Positions 49,675 to 59,441 of a stretch of DNA of 60,404 bases are shown one piece after another. A model generated the notes under the pieces. It was not told the origin of the DNA. It worked only from the letters and a program-made list of their open reading frames with translations, and did no database searches. The stretch's first letter is position 1, and each line of letters begins with the position of its first letter. Both the position numbers and the translations under genes were made by a program. The stretch comes from Mycobacterium europaeum (GTDB taxonomy: Bacteria; Actinomycetota; Actinomycetes; Mycobacteriales; Mycobacteriaceae), in assembly GCF_002102155.1 (NCBI RefSeq), contig NZ_LQOU01000067.1, forward strand, positions 1 through 60,404, written 5' to 3'.

Positions 49675-52600
49675 ATGATGCGCCTCAGCCGCAGCCTGCG
49701 TAAGTACCGCTGGTTGGTCTTCACCGGCTGGTTGCTGGCTTTGGTCCCGGCCGTCTATCTGGCCCTGACGCAGTCGGGGAACCTCACCGGCGGCGGATTC
49801 GAAGTGGCCGGTTCGCAGTCGCTGCTCGTGCACGACCAGCTCGAGGAGCTCTACCACGACCAAGGGTCCTCCTCGCTGGCGTTGGTGGCCGCCCCCCGCC
49901 CGGACGCCAGCTACTCCGACATCAACGACGCGGTGGCGCTGCTGCGGCGGACCGCCGCCGGGGTCCCCGGCGTCTCGGAGGTGCCCAACCCCACCCAGCG
50001 GCCACCCCAGCCCGACCGGCCGTACGTGCTGTCGCTGCGGCTGGATTCGCGGAACACCAGCGACGTGGCCAAGCAGCTGCGCAAGAAGGTCGGCGTCAAC
50101 GGCGATCAGGCCGGCCAGACCGCGAACGGCCGGGTGCGGCTGTACGTGATCGGGCAGGGCGCCCTGTCGGCGGCCGCGGCGCAGAACACCAAGCACGACA
50201 TCGCCGCCGCCGAGCGCTGGAACCTGCCGGTGATCCTCATCGTGCTGCTCGCCGTGTTCGGCTCGCTGGCCGCCGCGGCGATCCCGCTGGCGCTCGGGGT
50301 CTGCACGGTCGTGGTCACCATGGGCCTGGTCTATCTGCTGTCGGCCTACACGACGATGTCGGTGTTCGTGACGTCGACGGTGTCGATGTTCGGGATCGCG
50401 CTCGCGGTGGACTATTCGCTGTTCATCCTGATGCGCTTCCGCGAGGAGCTGCGGTCCGGCCGCGAGCCGCGGGAGGCCGTCGACGCCGCCATGGCCACCT
50501 CGGGGCTGGCGGTGGTGCTGTCCGGGATGACCGTGGTCGCCTCGCTCACCGGGATCTACGTGATCAACACTCCGGCGCTGAAGTCGATGGCGACCGGAGC
50601 GATCCTGGCCGTCGCGGTCGCGATGCTGACGTCCACCACGTTGACGCCGGCCGCGCTGGCGACGTTCGGCCGGTCGGCCGCCAAGCGGTCGGCCCTGCTG
50701 CACTGGTCGCGCGGGCCGGAGGGGGGCCAATCCCGGTTCTGGAACCGCTGGATCGGCTGGGTGATGCGGCGGCCGTGGATGTCGGCGCTCGCGGCGTCGC
50801 TGGTCCTGCTGGCCATGGCCGCGCCGGCCTCGTCGATGGTGCTGGGCAACAGCCTGCTGCGCCAGTTCGACTCCGCGCACGAGATCCGTGCCGGGGTGGG
50901 CGCCGCGGCCGAGGCGCTCGGTCCCGGCGCGCTCGGCCCGATCCGCGTGCTGGTGACCTTCCCGGACGGCGGCGCCGCCTCCCCCGAACACGGCCAGACC
51001 ATCAACGCGATCCGGCAGCGGATGGCGCAGGCGCCCAACATCGTTTCGGTCGCGCCGCCGCAATTCGCCGAGGACAACGGCAGCGCCCTGCTGTCCGCGG
51101 TGCTCTCCGTCGACCCGGAGGACATGCGCGCCCGTGAGACCGTCGGCTGGATGCGCGCGCAGCTGCCCAAGGTGCCCGACCGCGGGACGGCACGAGTCGA
51201 CGTCGGCGGCCCGACCGCGCTGATCAAGGACTTCGACGACCAGGTGTCCAAGACCGAGCCGCTGGTGCTGGGGATCGTCGCGCTCATCGCGTTCGTGATG
51301 TTGCTGGTCTCGGTCCACTCGATGTTCCTGGCGCTCAAGGGCGTCCTGATGACCTTGCTGTCGGTGGCGGCCGCCTACGGCAGCCTGGTGATGGTGTTCC
51401 AGTGGGGCTGGCTGAAGGACCTCGGGTTCGCCCAGATCACCTCGATCGACAGCACCGTCCCCCCGCTGGTGCTGGCGATGACGTTCGGGTTGTCGATGGA
51501 CTACGAGATCTTCCTGCTCACCCGCATCCGGGAACGCTTCCTGCACTCCGGCAACACCCGCGACGCCGTGGCGTACGGCGTGAGCACCAGCGCCCGCACC
51601 ATCACCAGCGCGGCCCTGATCATGATCGCCGTCTTCGTCGGCTTCGCCTTCGCCGGCATGCCGCTGGTCGCCGAGATCGGCGTGGCGTGCGCGGTGGCGA
51701 TCGCGGTGGACGCCACCGTGGTGCGGCTGGTGCTGGTGCCGGCGCTGATGGCGATGTTCGCCCAATGGAACTGGTGGATCCCGCCGTGGCTGTCGCGGGT
51801 CCTGCCGTCGGTCGACTTCGACCGGCCGCTGCCCGCGGTCGACCTGGCCGACGTCGTGGTGATCCCCGACGACATCTCGGCGCTGACCGCGCCCAACGCC
51901 GACCTGCGGATGGTGATCAAGTCGGCGGCCAAGCTCAAACACCTGGCGCCCGACGCCATCTGCGTGACCGACCCGCTGGCCTTCACCGGCTGCGGCCGCA
52001 ACGGCAGCCAGCGGCAGGGCACCCTGCTGCAGTCGCCCGAGCAGGACCGGGGCCGCGACCCCGGGCAGATTCCGCATCAGGTCAACATCGAGGACGAGAA
52101 GGCGGGCGCCGGGGACCGGAAGATCAACGGCCACACCATCGGCGCCTCGGCGGCCAAAAAACGGGCCGGCGGACTGGCGTCACGCAACGGCATCGCCAAG
52201 GCGATCGTCGGGGCGGACCGGCCCGTCCATCCGGTCACGTTGTGGCGGGGCCGGCTCTCGGTGGCCATCGACGCGCTGGAGAACGGCACCGGCGCCGAGG
52301 ACCGGCCGACATACGAGCGCCTGTGCCCGGTGGAGACCACCCATGTGCAGCTGCCCACGGGCGACCGGTTGCTGGTCCCGACCGGCGCCGAAACGCTGCG
52401 GCTCAAGGGCTACCTCATCATGTGCCGTAACAGCCGCCGCGATTACGCCGACTTTGCCGATATGGTTGAAACGTTGGAGCCCGAGACCGCCGCCGTGGTG
52501 CTGTCCGGAATGGACAGGTATTACTGTTGTCAGTCGCCCAGGCGGCAATGGATCGCCAGCCAGTTGGTGCGTCGACTCGCTGATCCCGATCCCTGGGATT

Positions 52601-52704
52601 TCAACGACGAGCAGGGGTCTGAGGCCGACGCCCACTCGGACTGGGAGGAGATCAGGCAGCGCTGCCTGTCGGTGGCCGTAGCGATGCTGGAGGAGGCGAG
52701 GTGA
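49675..52704 (+). CDS. mmpL11: MmpL11 RND-family lipid transporter
   Basis: This 1009-residue transporter matches MmpL11 (Rv0202c), implicated in export of mycolic-acid wax esters and long-chain triacylglycerols and in haem uptake. Proton-relay Asp-Tyr pairs are D246/Y247 (LAVDYSLF) and D609/Y610 (LSMDYEIF). The ATG at 49675 (MMRLSR) follows the known N-terminus; a GTG at 49654 lacks a spaced ribosome site. The cytoplasmic C-terminal domain is about 40 residues longer than I remember for M. tuberculosis because of a charged insert after FTGCGRNGSQRQ. The next gene overlaps by GTGA. Confidence 0.95.
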   Translation: MMRLSRSLRKYRWLVFTGWLLALVPAVYLALTQSGNLTGGGFEVAGSQSLLVHDQLEELYHDQGSSSLALVAAPRPDASYSDINDAVALLRRTAAGVPGVSEVPNPTQRPPQPDRPYVLSLRLDSRNTSDVAKQLRKKVGVNGDQAGQTANGRVRLYVIGQGALSAAAAQNTKHDIAAAERWNLPVILIVLLAVFGSLAAAAIPLALGVCTVVVTMGLVYLLSAYTTMSVFVTSTVSMFGIALAVDYSLFILMRFREELRSGREPREAVDAAMATSGLAVVLSGMTVVASLTGIYVINTPALKSMATGAILAVAVAMLTSTTLTPAALATFGRSAAKRSALLHWSRGPEGGQSRFWNRWIGWVMRRPWMSALAASLVLLAMAAPASSMVLGNSLLRQFDSAHEIRAGVGAAAEALGPGALGPIRVLVTFPDGGAASPEHGQTINAIRQRMAQAPNIVSVAPPQFAEDNGSALLSAVLSVDPEDMRARETVGWMRAQLPKVPDRGTARVDVGGPTALIKDFDDQVSKTEPLVLGIVALIAFVMLLVSVHSMFLALKGVLMTLLSVAAAYGSLVMVFQWGWLKDLGFAQITSIDSTVPPLVLAMTFGLSMDYEIFLLTRIRERFLHSGNTRDAVAYGVSTSARTITSAALIMIAVFVGFAFAGMPLVAEIGVACAVAIAVDATVVRLVLVPALMAMFAQWNWWIPPWLSRVLPSVDFDRPLPAVDLADVVVIPDDISALTAPNADLRMVIKSAAKLKHLAPDAICVTDPLAFTGCGRNGSQRQGTLLQSPEQDRGRDPGQIPHQVNIEDEKAGAGDRKINGHTIGASAAKKRAGGLASRNGIAKAIVGADRPVHPVTLWRGRLSVAIDALENGTGAEDRPTYERLCPVETTHVQLPTGDRLLVPTGAETLRLKGYLIMCRNSRRDYADFADMVETLEPETAAVVLSGMDRYYCCQSPRRQWIASQLVRRLADPDPWDFNDEQGSEADAHSDWEEIRQRCLSVAVAMLEEAR

Positions 52705-53225
52705 CGTTGGCACCTGACCGACGCCCCGCGCCGCCGCAGCGGCCGGCCACCGACCCGCGCGGTCGCGACACCGCACCCAACCCGGATCTCGACCAGCCGG
52801 TGGAGTTCTGGCCGACCTCGGCCATTCGCGCCGCGCTACAGGGCGGCGACATCGCCACCTGGAAGCGCATCGCCGCCGCGTTGAAACGCGATCCGTACGG
52901 CCGGACCGCGCGGCAGGTCGAAGAGGTGCTCGAGGGCACCCGGCCCTACGGCATCTGCAAGGCGCTCTGGGAGGTGCTGGAACGGGCCCGCACCCACCTG
53001 GAGGCCAACGAACGGGCCGAGGTAGCCCGCCACGTGCGGCTGCTCATCGACCGGTCGGGCCTGGTGGAGCAGGAATTCGCGTCGCGCATCGGAGTGGCCG
53101 CCGAGGAACTCACCGCCTATCTGGACGGCAGCACCAGCCCGTCGGCCGCGTTGATGATCCGGATGCGCCGACTGTCGGACCGGTTCGTCAAGGTGAAGTC
53201 GGCGCGTTCGCCCGAATCCAACTGA
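52701..53225 (+). CDS. Conserved hypothetical protein coupled to mmpL11 (Rv0201c-like)
   Basis: This 174-residue protein starts at a GTG overlapping the mmpL11 stop and has a disordered Pro/Arg-rich first 30 residues. Two helical segments follow. The last third (VEQEFASRIGVAAEELTAYL, then GSTSPSAALMIRMRRLSDRF) reads as an XRE-like helix-turn-helix. It may be a DNA-binding regulator or an antitoxin-like fold. Its fixed coupling to mmpL11 suggests a role in that transporter's expression or complex. No function is known to me. Confidence 0.83.
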   Translation: MTLAPDRRPAPPQRPATDPRGRDTAPNPDLDQPVEFWPTSAIRAALQGGDIATWKRIAAALKRDPYGRTARQVEEVLEGTRPYGICKALWEVLERARTHLEANERAEVARHVRLLIDRSGLVEQEFASRIGVAAEELTAYLDGSTSPSAALMIRMRRLSDRFVKVKSARSPESN

Positions 53226-53228
53226 TCA

Positions 53229-53912
53229 TCACCTGATCGGCAGCACGTCCGACACCAGCCAGGCGTCGTTGTGCTTGGTCAGCGCCACCCGCAGCGCCGG
53301 CGCCGACTGGCTGGGCGCTTGCCCCGGCGCGTTCTGGGTGACCCGCAGGATCACCGCCACGCTGGCCGCCGACGGCCCCAGGGCCTCGACCCCGGCCGAC
53401 AGGGTGGCGGCCTGCGCGGTGACGTTGTGCTGGGCCAGCTCGGCGCTGGACTTCGCGTACTGCTCTTTGAAGGCCGCGGCGTGCTCCGGGACGATCAACG
53501 CGGTGGCCCGGTCGATGGAGGTGTCCGGCGCCCCCGGGGTGAACGACGCCATCGCCTCCGCCATCCCGGTGGCGACCCGAACCACGTCGCGGGAGTCGTC
53601 CTTGAACTGGCGGTCCACCCGCGTCCAGTGGGTGTATCCGGTGACCACCGCGGCCACCAGCGCGGCCGCGCACAGGAAGACGACGGCCAGTCGCAGGCCC
53701 GGCGCGTCGTCGTCGGTGCCGACGCTGACCGAATCGCGGCGCAACAGCCAGAAATTGACGCCCACGCCCTCGACGATCAGCAGCACCAGCACCGAGCAGA
53801 CCGACACCCACCACAGCGGCCAGCCGAGCACCAGCCCGATCGCCAGCAACGCCGCGATCGCGGCCAGCGGCGCCAGGATGTCGAACGCGAGGAGCCGCCA
53901 GATGTTTCTCAT
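53229..53912 (-). CDS. omamB: Orphaned Mce-associated membrane protein OmamB (Rv0200-like)
   Basis: This 227-residue protein has three N-terminal membrane spans (FDILAPLAAIAALLAIGLVL, WWVSVCSVLVLLIVEGVGVN and LRLAVVFLCAAALVAAVVTG). A VirB8/NTF2-like extracytoplasmic domain follows, of the Mce-associated type (TGYTHWTRVDRQFKDDSRDV, ending LTKHNDAWLVSDVLPIR). It matches the Rv0200 position and size. Its ATG overlaps the omamA stop (ATGA). Mce-associated proteins stabilise Mce lipid-import complexes; a specific role for OmamB is less clear. Confidence 0.87.
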   Translation of the reverse strand: MRNIWRLLAFDILAPLAAIAALLAIGLVLGWPLWWVSVCSVLVLLIVEGVGVNFWLLRRDSVSVGTDDDAPGLRLAVVFLCAAALVAAVVTGYTHWTRVDRQFKDDSRDVVRVATGMAEAMASFTPGAPDTSIDRATALIVPEHAAAFKEQYAKSSAELAQHNVTAQAATLSAGVEALGPSAASVAVILRVTQNAPGQAPSQSAPALRVALTKHNDAWLVSDVLPIR

Positions 53913-54583
53913 CGGATCGACTCCAGACCGGAGATCATCAGCTTGCCGTCCACGTTGCACACGTCGAGCCGCAGATTCCAGTGCACCGTCTGCGGTTTGG
54001 CGCCGGCGTTCTCGCTGACCGACGTCGCGACCAGCAGCACCGAGTCCATTCGGCTCGCGAACGGCGGCAGCTTCGTGGTGACCACTTCTCTTGGGGGCCT
54101 CGCACGCTCCGGTTGGGTGTCCAGGTCGCGGTGCACGGTCTCGACGGCCACCGCGTCGATGCGCCCGGCGCTCTTGGACTGCAGCTTCTGCACCACCTGG
54201 CGGTAGGGCTGCATGGCGGCGTCGAAATCGGTGTTGAGTTCGCCGACCGTGCCGTCGTGCAGGCGCTGCAGGCTGGCGTCGACGTTGCCGCTGTTCATGT
54301 TGATCAGCACCCCCGTCCAGTCGGCGGCGGTCTGCATGACGCGGGTGAGGTAGCGGCGTTCGGCGATGTCGTCGCGGTGCGCCGACCACAGGAAGAACCC
54401 GAACACGACGGCGGCCACCGACAGCACCCCCAGCACGGCCGACGCGATGCCGTACGGGGAGAACATCGGGCCGCCCGCGGCGGCGGGCTCCTCGGAGTCG
54501 TCGTCGGGGGCTTCGGCGGGTTCGGCGACTTCCGCCGCTGCCGCTTCCGGGGTCGCTGGCTCGGTTGGCTGGCCGTCGGACAT
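53909..54583 (-). CDS. omamA: Orphaned Mce-associated membrane protein OmamA (Rv0199-like)
   Basis: This 224-residue protein has an acidic Ala/Pro/Glu-rich cytoplasmic N-terminus of about 40 residues and one membrane span (IASAVLGVLSVAAVVFGFFL) near residues 46-65. Its Mce-associated extracytoplasmic domain contains RRYLTRVMQTAADWTGVLIN and NMNSGNVDASLQRLHDGTVG. OmamA is known to stabilise Mce1 and Mce4 transporters and so fatty-acid and cholesterol import; no mce operon is in this window. The ATG at 54583 is 41 bp from the divergent zmp1 start. omamB is coupled downstream. Confidence 0.88.
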   Translation of the reverse strand: MSDGQPTEPATPEAAAAEVAEPAEAPDDDSEEPAAAGGPMFSPYGIASAVLGVLSVAAVVFGFFLWSAHRDDIAERRYLTRVMQTAADWTGVLINMNSGNVDASLQRLHDGTVGELNTDFDAAMQPYRQVVQKLQSKSAGRIDAVAVETVHRDLDTQPERARPPREVVTTKLPPFASRMDSVLLVATSVSENAGAKPQTVHWNLRLDVCNVDGKLMISGLESIR

Positions 54584-54624
54584 GGCCCGATCGTTGCATC
54601 CGACAAAGATGGAAGGATGGCGGG

Positions 54625-56610
54625 GTGACTGTAGAGACCATTCGCTCGGGCATCGACCTGAGCTACGTCGACGCCGAGACCCGCCCCCAAGACGACCTGT
54701 TCGGTCACGTCAACGGCCGCTGGCTGGTCGAATACGACATACCGGCGGACCGGGCGACCGACGGCGCGTTTCGTCACCTGTTCGACCGCGCCGAAGAGCA
54801 GGTGCGCGACCTGATCATCGAGGCCAGTGAGACCGGCGCCGCGCGGGGCAGCGACGAGCAACGCATCGGCGACCTGTACGCCAGCTTCCTCGACGAGGCG
54901 GCCATCGAGCGCCGCGGCCTGCAGCCCCTGCTCGACGAGCTGGCCACCATCGACGCGGCCGTCGACGCGGACGCGTTGGCGACCGCGGTGGGCGCGCTGC
55001 AGCGCACCGGGGTGGGCGGTGGCGTCGCGCTGTACATCGACACCGACGCCAAGAACTCGGCGCGCTACCTGGTGCACGTCACCCAGTCCGGCATCGGCTT
55101 GCCCGACGAGTCCTACTTCCGCGACGAACAGCACGCCGAGGTGCTCGCGGCCTACCCCGGTCACATCGCGCGGATGTTCGGCCTGGTGTTCGGCGGCCCG
55201 CCCGAAGCGCACGCCGAAACCGCGGCCCGCATCGTCGCGCTGGAGGCCAAGCTGGCGGCCGCGCACTGGGATGTGGTCAAGCGCCGCGACGCCGACCTGT
55301 CCTATAACCTGCGCACCTTCGCGGATCTGCAGAGCGAGGGCAAGGGTTTCGACTGGGCCGGCTGGGTGAACGCGCTGGGCGGCACGCCGCAGGCGTTGGC
55401 GGAAGTCATTGTCCGCCAACCCGATTACCTCACCGCGTTCGCCGCCCTGTGGTCCGCCGCCGACCTGGCGGATTGGCAGGATTGGGCCCGTTGGCGGTTG
55501 ATCCGCGCCCGCGCCCCCTGGCTGACCGACGACCTGGTCGCGGCGGACTTCGACTTCTACGGCCGCCTGCTCACCGGCGCCGAGCAGATCCGGGAACGCT
55601 GGAAGCGGGCGGTGTCGCTGGTGGAACACCTGATGGGCGACGCCGTCGGAAAGCTGTACGTGCAGCGGCATTTCCCGCCGGGCGCCAAGGCCCGCATCGA
55701 CGCGCTGGTCGACAACCTCAAGGCGGCGTACCGCCAGTCCATCAACGAGCTGGACTGGATGACGCCGCAGACCCGGGAGCGGGCGCTGGCCAAGCTGGAC
55801 AAGTTCGTCGCCAAGGTCGGCTACCCGGCGAAGTGGCGTGACTACTCCCGGTTGGTGATCGACCGCGACGACCTCTACGGCAACTTCCAGCGCGGCTATG
55901 CGGTCAACCACGACCGTGAGCTGGCCAAGCTGGGCGGACCGGTCGACCGGGACGAGTGGTTCATGACGCCCCAGACGGTCAACGCCTACTACAACCCCGG
56001 GATGAACGAAATCGTCTTCCCCGCAGCGATTTTGCAGCCTCCCTTCTTCGACCCCGAAGCGGACGACGCCGCCAACTACGGCGGGATCGGCGCGGTGATC
56101 GGGCACGAGATCGGGCACGGTTTCGACGACCAGGGCGCCAAGTACGATGGCGACGGCAACCTGGTGGACTGGTGGACCGACGCCGACCGCACCGAATTCG
56201 GCAGCCGGACAAAGGCTTTGATCGATCAGTACGGCGCGTACACGCCCCGCGCGCTGGACCAGAGCCACCACGTGAACGGTGCGTTCACCGTCGGGGAGAA
56301 CATCGGCGACCTGGGCGGGTTGTCGATCGCCCTGCTGGCCTACCAGCTGTCGTTGAACGGCCGGCCCGCGCCGGTCATCGACGGCCTCACCGGGGTGCAG
56401 CGCGTGTTCTACGGCTGGGCCCAGGTGTGGCGCACCAAATCCCGCCAGGCGGAGGCGATCCGGCGGCTGGCCACCGACCCGCACTCCCCGCCGGAGTTCC
56501 GCTGCAACGGCGTCATCCGCAACATGGACGCCTTCTACGAAGCGTTCGACGTCGCCGAGGACGATGCGCTGTTTTTGGAACCGCAGCGGCGGGTCAGGAT
56601 CTGGAACTGA
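54625..56610 (+). CDS. zmp1: Zinc metalloprotease Zmp1 (M13/neprilysin family)
   Basis: This 661-residue M13 endopeptidase has the zinc motif VIGHEIGHGFDDQGAKYDGD with H494, E495 and H498. The third ligand is E558 in GENIGDLGG. NAYYNPGMNEIVFPAAILQP and the C-terminal VRIWN complete the family signature. M. tuberculosis Zmp1 (Rv0198c) is linked to inflammasome and phagosome interference. No signal peptide is present. The GTG at 54625 gives the conserved VETIRSGIDLSYVD start. Its last 17 bases overlap the 3' end of the molybdopterin oxidoreductase gene on the opposite strand. Confidence 0.96.
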   Translation: MTVETIRSGIDLSYVDAETRPQDDLFGHVNGRWLVEYDIPADRATDGAFRHLFDRAEEQVRDLIIEASETGAARGSDEQRIGDLYASFLDEAAIERRGLQPLLDELATIDAAVDADALATAVGALQRTGVGGGVALYIDTDAKNSARYLVHVTQSGIGLPDESYFRDEQHAEVLAAYPGHIARMFGLVFGGPPEAHAETAARIVALEAKLAAAHWDVVKRRDADLSYNLRTFADLQSEGKGFDWAGWVNALGGTPQALAEVIVRQPDYLTAFAALWSAADLADWQDWARWRLIRARAPWLTDDLVAADFDFYGRLLTGAEQIRERWKRAVSLVEHLMGDAVGKLYVQRHFPPGAKARIDALVDNLKAAYRQSINELDWMTPQTRERALAKLDKFVAKVGYPAKWRDYSRLVIDRDDLYGNFQRGYAVNHDRELAKLGGPVDRDEWFMTPQTVNAYYNPGMNEIVFPAAILQPPFFDPEADDAANYGGIGAVIGHEIGHGFDDQGAKYDGDGNLVDWWTDADRTEFGSRTKALIDQYGAYTPRALDQSHHVNGAFTVGENIGDLGGLSIALLAYQLSLNGRPAPVIDGLTGVQRVFYGWAQVWRTKSRQAEAIRRLATDPHSPPEFRCNGVIRNMDAFYEAFDVAEDDALFLEPQRRVRIWN

Positions 56611-58840
56611 CGGGTACTTCCACCGGCTCGATTCGCGCGGGCACGTGCTTGTGCCACGGCGTGCCCGCGTAGGGATCGCGCCATTCCGTCGAGGTGAGGG
56701 CGTTCGGGGCGACGCCCGGAATCACGGTATGCCCGTCGCCGTCGACGTAGTCGAGCCCAAACCCGTTGGGCAGGGCCGCATGTCCGGCCAGCATGGTCTC
56801 GGTGATCTCGACGGTGGCCTCGGCGCTGCCGGCCGCGGTGCTGATCCGGGCGCGGCATCCGTGGACGAGTCCGAGGGTCTGGGCGTCCTCGACGCTGACG
56901 CGCAGGGCCCCGTCGGTGTCGCGTTTGCGCCAGGACGGGTCGCGGATGATGTCGTTGGCGGTGTAGGCGCGGCGCTCGCCCACCGACAGCACGATCGGGA
57001 AGTCCGGCGTGGTCAGCCGCGGCGGCGCCGCGGCCAGCGCCCGCAATTCGTCGAGCATCTCGGGAATTTCCAGCGCGATCTTGTGATCGGCGTGGCTGAT
57101 CAACGCGAAGTCATCCTCGTAGTTGTGCACGGTGAACGTCACCCCGGACGGGGTGTCGAGGATCGCGTCGAACAGCGCGTTGCCGTCGGCGTGACCGGCG
57201 CGCCGCACCGCGTCGGGATAGGTCATGGCCGTCTTCTGGGCGAGCCCCCACAGCGCGGCCGCGCCGCGCAAACCGTCGGGCAGCGTGGGCCCGAGCGTCT
57301 CGTACAGCACGTAGGGCAACAGCTTCGCGAGCGTCGGATTGGTGGCGGTGGCGGCCAGGAACGCTTCGGTGTAGTCCTCGCGGTCGCGTTGGGCGGCCTC
57401 GTGCAGCGGACGCAGGTCCGCATCGTCCACCACGCCCAGCGCCCGCACCAGCCGCGCCCAGATCTCCGGCTCGGGCAGGGTCCCGGGCAGCGGTTCGAGG
57501 AGCGGCCGGCGCAGCTGAAAGGCGTTGCGTGGGAACTCCAGGTTGAAGAACGTGGCTTCCGGCTTCTCGAACTGGGAGGCCGCGGGCAGCACGTAGTGCG
57601 CGAGCCGGGCGGTCTCGGTCATCGCGACGTCGACCACGACCATCAGTTCCAGCGCTCCGAAGGCCTCCCGGCAGGCGGCCGAGTTGGCCAGCGAGTGCGC
57701 GGGATTGCTGCTTTCCACGATCATGGCCCGGAAACGGTCGGGGTGGTCGGTGAGGATCTCCTCGGGCACGACGTTGCTGGGCACCAGGCCCGAAATGATG
57801 GGGGCACCGGTGACCGGCGTGCGGCCGGAGAACTGCCCGAACAGCGGCCCGAACGACGAATGCAGATGCTGCCCACCCTTTTTGGCGAAGTTGCCGGTGA
57901 AGATCCACAGCAGCTTGTTCAGATACGAGGACAGCGTGCTGTTGGGCGCCTGCTGCACCCCGAGGTCCTCGAACACCGACACGCTGGACGCGGCGCCGAT
58001 GCGCCGCGCCGCCGCACGCAACAGCTCCTCGTCGACGCCGCATCGTTGCGCGTAGTCGGCCACCGGGACCTCGCGCAGCCCGGCACGGACGGCATCGGCA
58101 CCGCGCACGCGCTCGGCGAGAAACGTTTCGTCACAGAGGTTTTCCTGCACCAGTACGGCCGCCAGCGCCGCCAGGCACCACGCGTCGGTGCCCGGCCGCA
58201 CCCGCAGGTGGAAGTCGGACATCTTGGCGGTGTCGGTGACGACGGGATCGATGACGATCATCGACCGGTTCGGGTCCTTGGCGATCTCGTTGAGCACCAC
58301 CCGGGCGCGGGGGAAGCTCTGCGACATCCACGGGTTCTTCCCGACGAACACCGACACCTCGGCGTGTTCGAACTCGCCGCGGGTGTGGCCGCCGTACAGC
58401 TGCCCGTCGATCCAGGCCTCGCCGGTCTTCTCCTGCGCCAACGCGTTTGACCGGTAGCGCGACCCCAGGGCCTTGAGGAAGGCACCGCTGTAGGCGCCCC
58501 CGAGGTGGTTGCCCTGCCCGCCGCCGCCGTAGTAGAAGATCTTGTCGCCGCCGTAGGCGTCCCGGATGTGCTTGAAACCCTCGGCGATCTCGACGATCGC
58601 GGTGTCCCAGTCGATCTCCTCGAAGCCGCCGTCGGCGCGGCGGCGCAGCGGCGAGGTCAACCGGGCGCCGCTGTTCTGATAGTGGTCCAGCCGCAGGGCC
58701 TTGTTGCAGGTGTATCCCTGCGACGCCGGGTGCGCCTTGTCGCCGCGGATGCGGGCCAGCCGGCGGCCCTCGACCTGGACGACGATGCCGCAATTGCATT
58801 CGCAGAGGATGCATGCCGTGGGCTGCCATTCAGCGGTCAT
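56594..58840 (-). CDS. Molybdopterin-dependent oxidoreductase (Rv0197-like)
   Basis: This 748-residue DMSO-reductase-family protein binds an N-terminal [4Fe-4S] cluster through C10-x2-C13-x3-C17-x27-C45. Later features are the bis-MGD pocket segments YYGGGGQGNHLGGAYSGAFL and HTRGEFEHAEVSVFVGKNPW, and the C-terminal dinucleotide-binding barrel with ANDIIRDPSWRKRD. No Tat signal is seen, so it is cytoplasmic. Electron donor and substrate are unknown; formate-dehydrogenase-like and assimilatory nitrate-reductase-like roles are both possible. The ATG at 58840 overlaps the tetR stop by four bases, so regulator and enzyme form one operon. Confidence 0.92.
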   Translation of the reverse strand: MTAEWQPTACILCECNCGIVVQVEGRRLARIRGDKAHPASQGYTCNKALRLDHYQNSGARLTSPLRRRADGGFEEIDWDTAIVEIAEGFKHIRDAYGGDKIFYYGGGGQGNHLGGAYSGAFLKALGSRYRSNALAQEKTGEAWIDGQLYGGHTRGEFEHAEVSVFVGKNPWMSQSFPRARVVLNEIAKDPNRSMIVIDPVVTDTAKMSDFHLRVRPGTDAWCLAALAAVLVQENLCDETFLAERVRGADAVRAGLREVPVADYAQRCGVDEELLRAAARRIGAASSVSVFEDLGVQQAPNSTLSSYLNKLLWIFTGNFAKKGGQHLHSSFGPLFGQFSGRTPVTGAPIISGLVPSNVVPEEILTDHPDRFRAMIVESSNPAHSLANSAACREAFGALELMVVVDVAMTETARLAHYVLPAASQFEKPEATFFNLEFPRNAFQLRRPLLEPLPGTLPEPEIWARLVRALGVVDDADLRPLHEAAQRDREDYTEAFLAATATNPTLAKLLPYVLYETLGPTLPDGLRGAAALWGLAQKTAMTYPDAVRRAGHADGNALFDAILDTPSGVTFTVHNYEDDFALISHADHKIALEIPEMLDELRALAAAPPRLTTPDFPIVLSVGERRAYTANDIIRDPSWRKRDTDGALRVSVEDAQTLGLVHGCRARISTAAGSAEATVEITETMLAGHAALPNGFGLDYVDGDGHTVIPGVAPNALTSTEWRDPYAGTPWHKHVPARIEPVEVPVSSRS

Positions 58841-59418
58841 CGCGGGACGTCCTTTCTGGTCGCCTCGGCCGCCAGCAGGTCGCGTAGCTGGCGGTGTACG
58901 ACGTCGAGTGGGGTGAGGTCGCGGCGCACCCGGGCCAGCACGATCGCGCCCTCGAGCGCCGTGGTGGCCAGCACCGCCAGGTCGGAGGCGCGGTCGCGCG
59001 CGATCCCGTCGGCGATGAAGCGCTGCGCGATCAGGTCGGTCCAGCGGTCGAACACCGACGCCGCGCGCTCCACGAGCGGCGCCATCCGCTCTTCCTCACC
59101 GGCCTCCACCGAGACCGCGACCACGGGGCAGCCCGCCCGGAAGCCGGTGTCGAGCAGCTGACGGCGGTATTTGTCGATCAACGTGTCCATGAGTTCGGGC
59201 CCGCTGCGGGCCTCGGCGATGATCGCCGCGACGTGCTCGCCTGCGTAATCGACCGCCTCGCAGAGCAATTGGGTGCGCCCGCCGGGGAAGTAGTGATAGG
59301 CCGATCCGCGCGGCGCGCCGCTGTGTTCCAGGACGTCCGAGATCGCGGTGGCGTGCGCTCCGCGCTCCCTGATCAACAGCGCGGCGGAGATCACCATCCG
59401 CTCGCGTGGACTGCGCAT
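58837..59418 (-). CDS. TetR/AcrR family regulator (Rv0196-like)
   Basis: This 193-residue regulator has an N-terminal helix-turn-helix (RMVISAALLIRERGAHATAI, then LEHSGAPRGSAYHYFPGGRT). Its C-terminal domain carries GCPVVAVSVEAGEEERM and ALEGAIVLARVRRD. The ATG at 59418 has a well-spaced GAGGAG; GTGs one and two codons earlier are too close to it. A perfect 22-bp palindrome begins 24 bp upstream. It is coupled to the molybdopterin oxidoreductase, which is the likely target. It is paralogous to the TetR at 18579. Confidence 0.9.
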   Translation of the reverse strand: MRSPRERMVISAALLIRERGAHATAISDVLEHSGAPRGSAYHYFPGGRTQLLCEAVDYAGEHVAAIIAEARSGPELMDTLIDKYRRQLLDTGFRAGCPVVAVSVEAGEEERMAPLVERAASVFDRWTDLIAQRFIADGIARDRASDLAVLATTALEGAIVLARVRRDLTPLDVVHRQLRDLLAAEATRKDVPR

Positions 59419-59441
59419 CACCACTCCTCAGGGCCAAGGGC

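Noticed and set aside
49672..52134. 820-codon minus-strand frame inside mmpL11
   Set aside because: The His/Arg/Gln-rich composition is typical of the third-position antisense shadow in high-GC genes.
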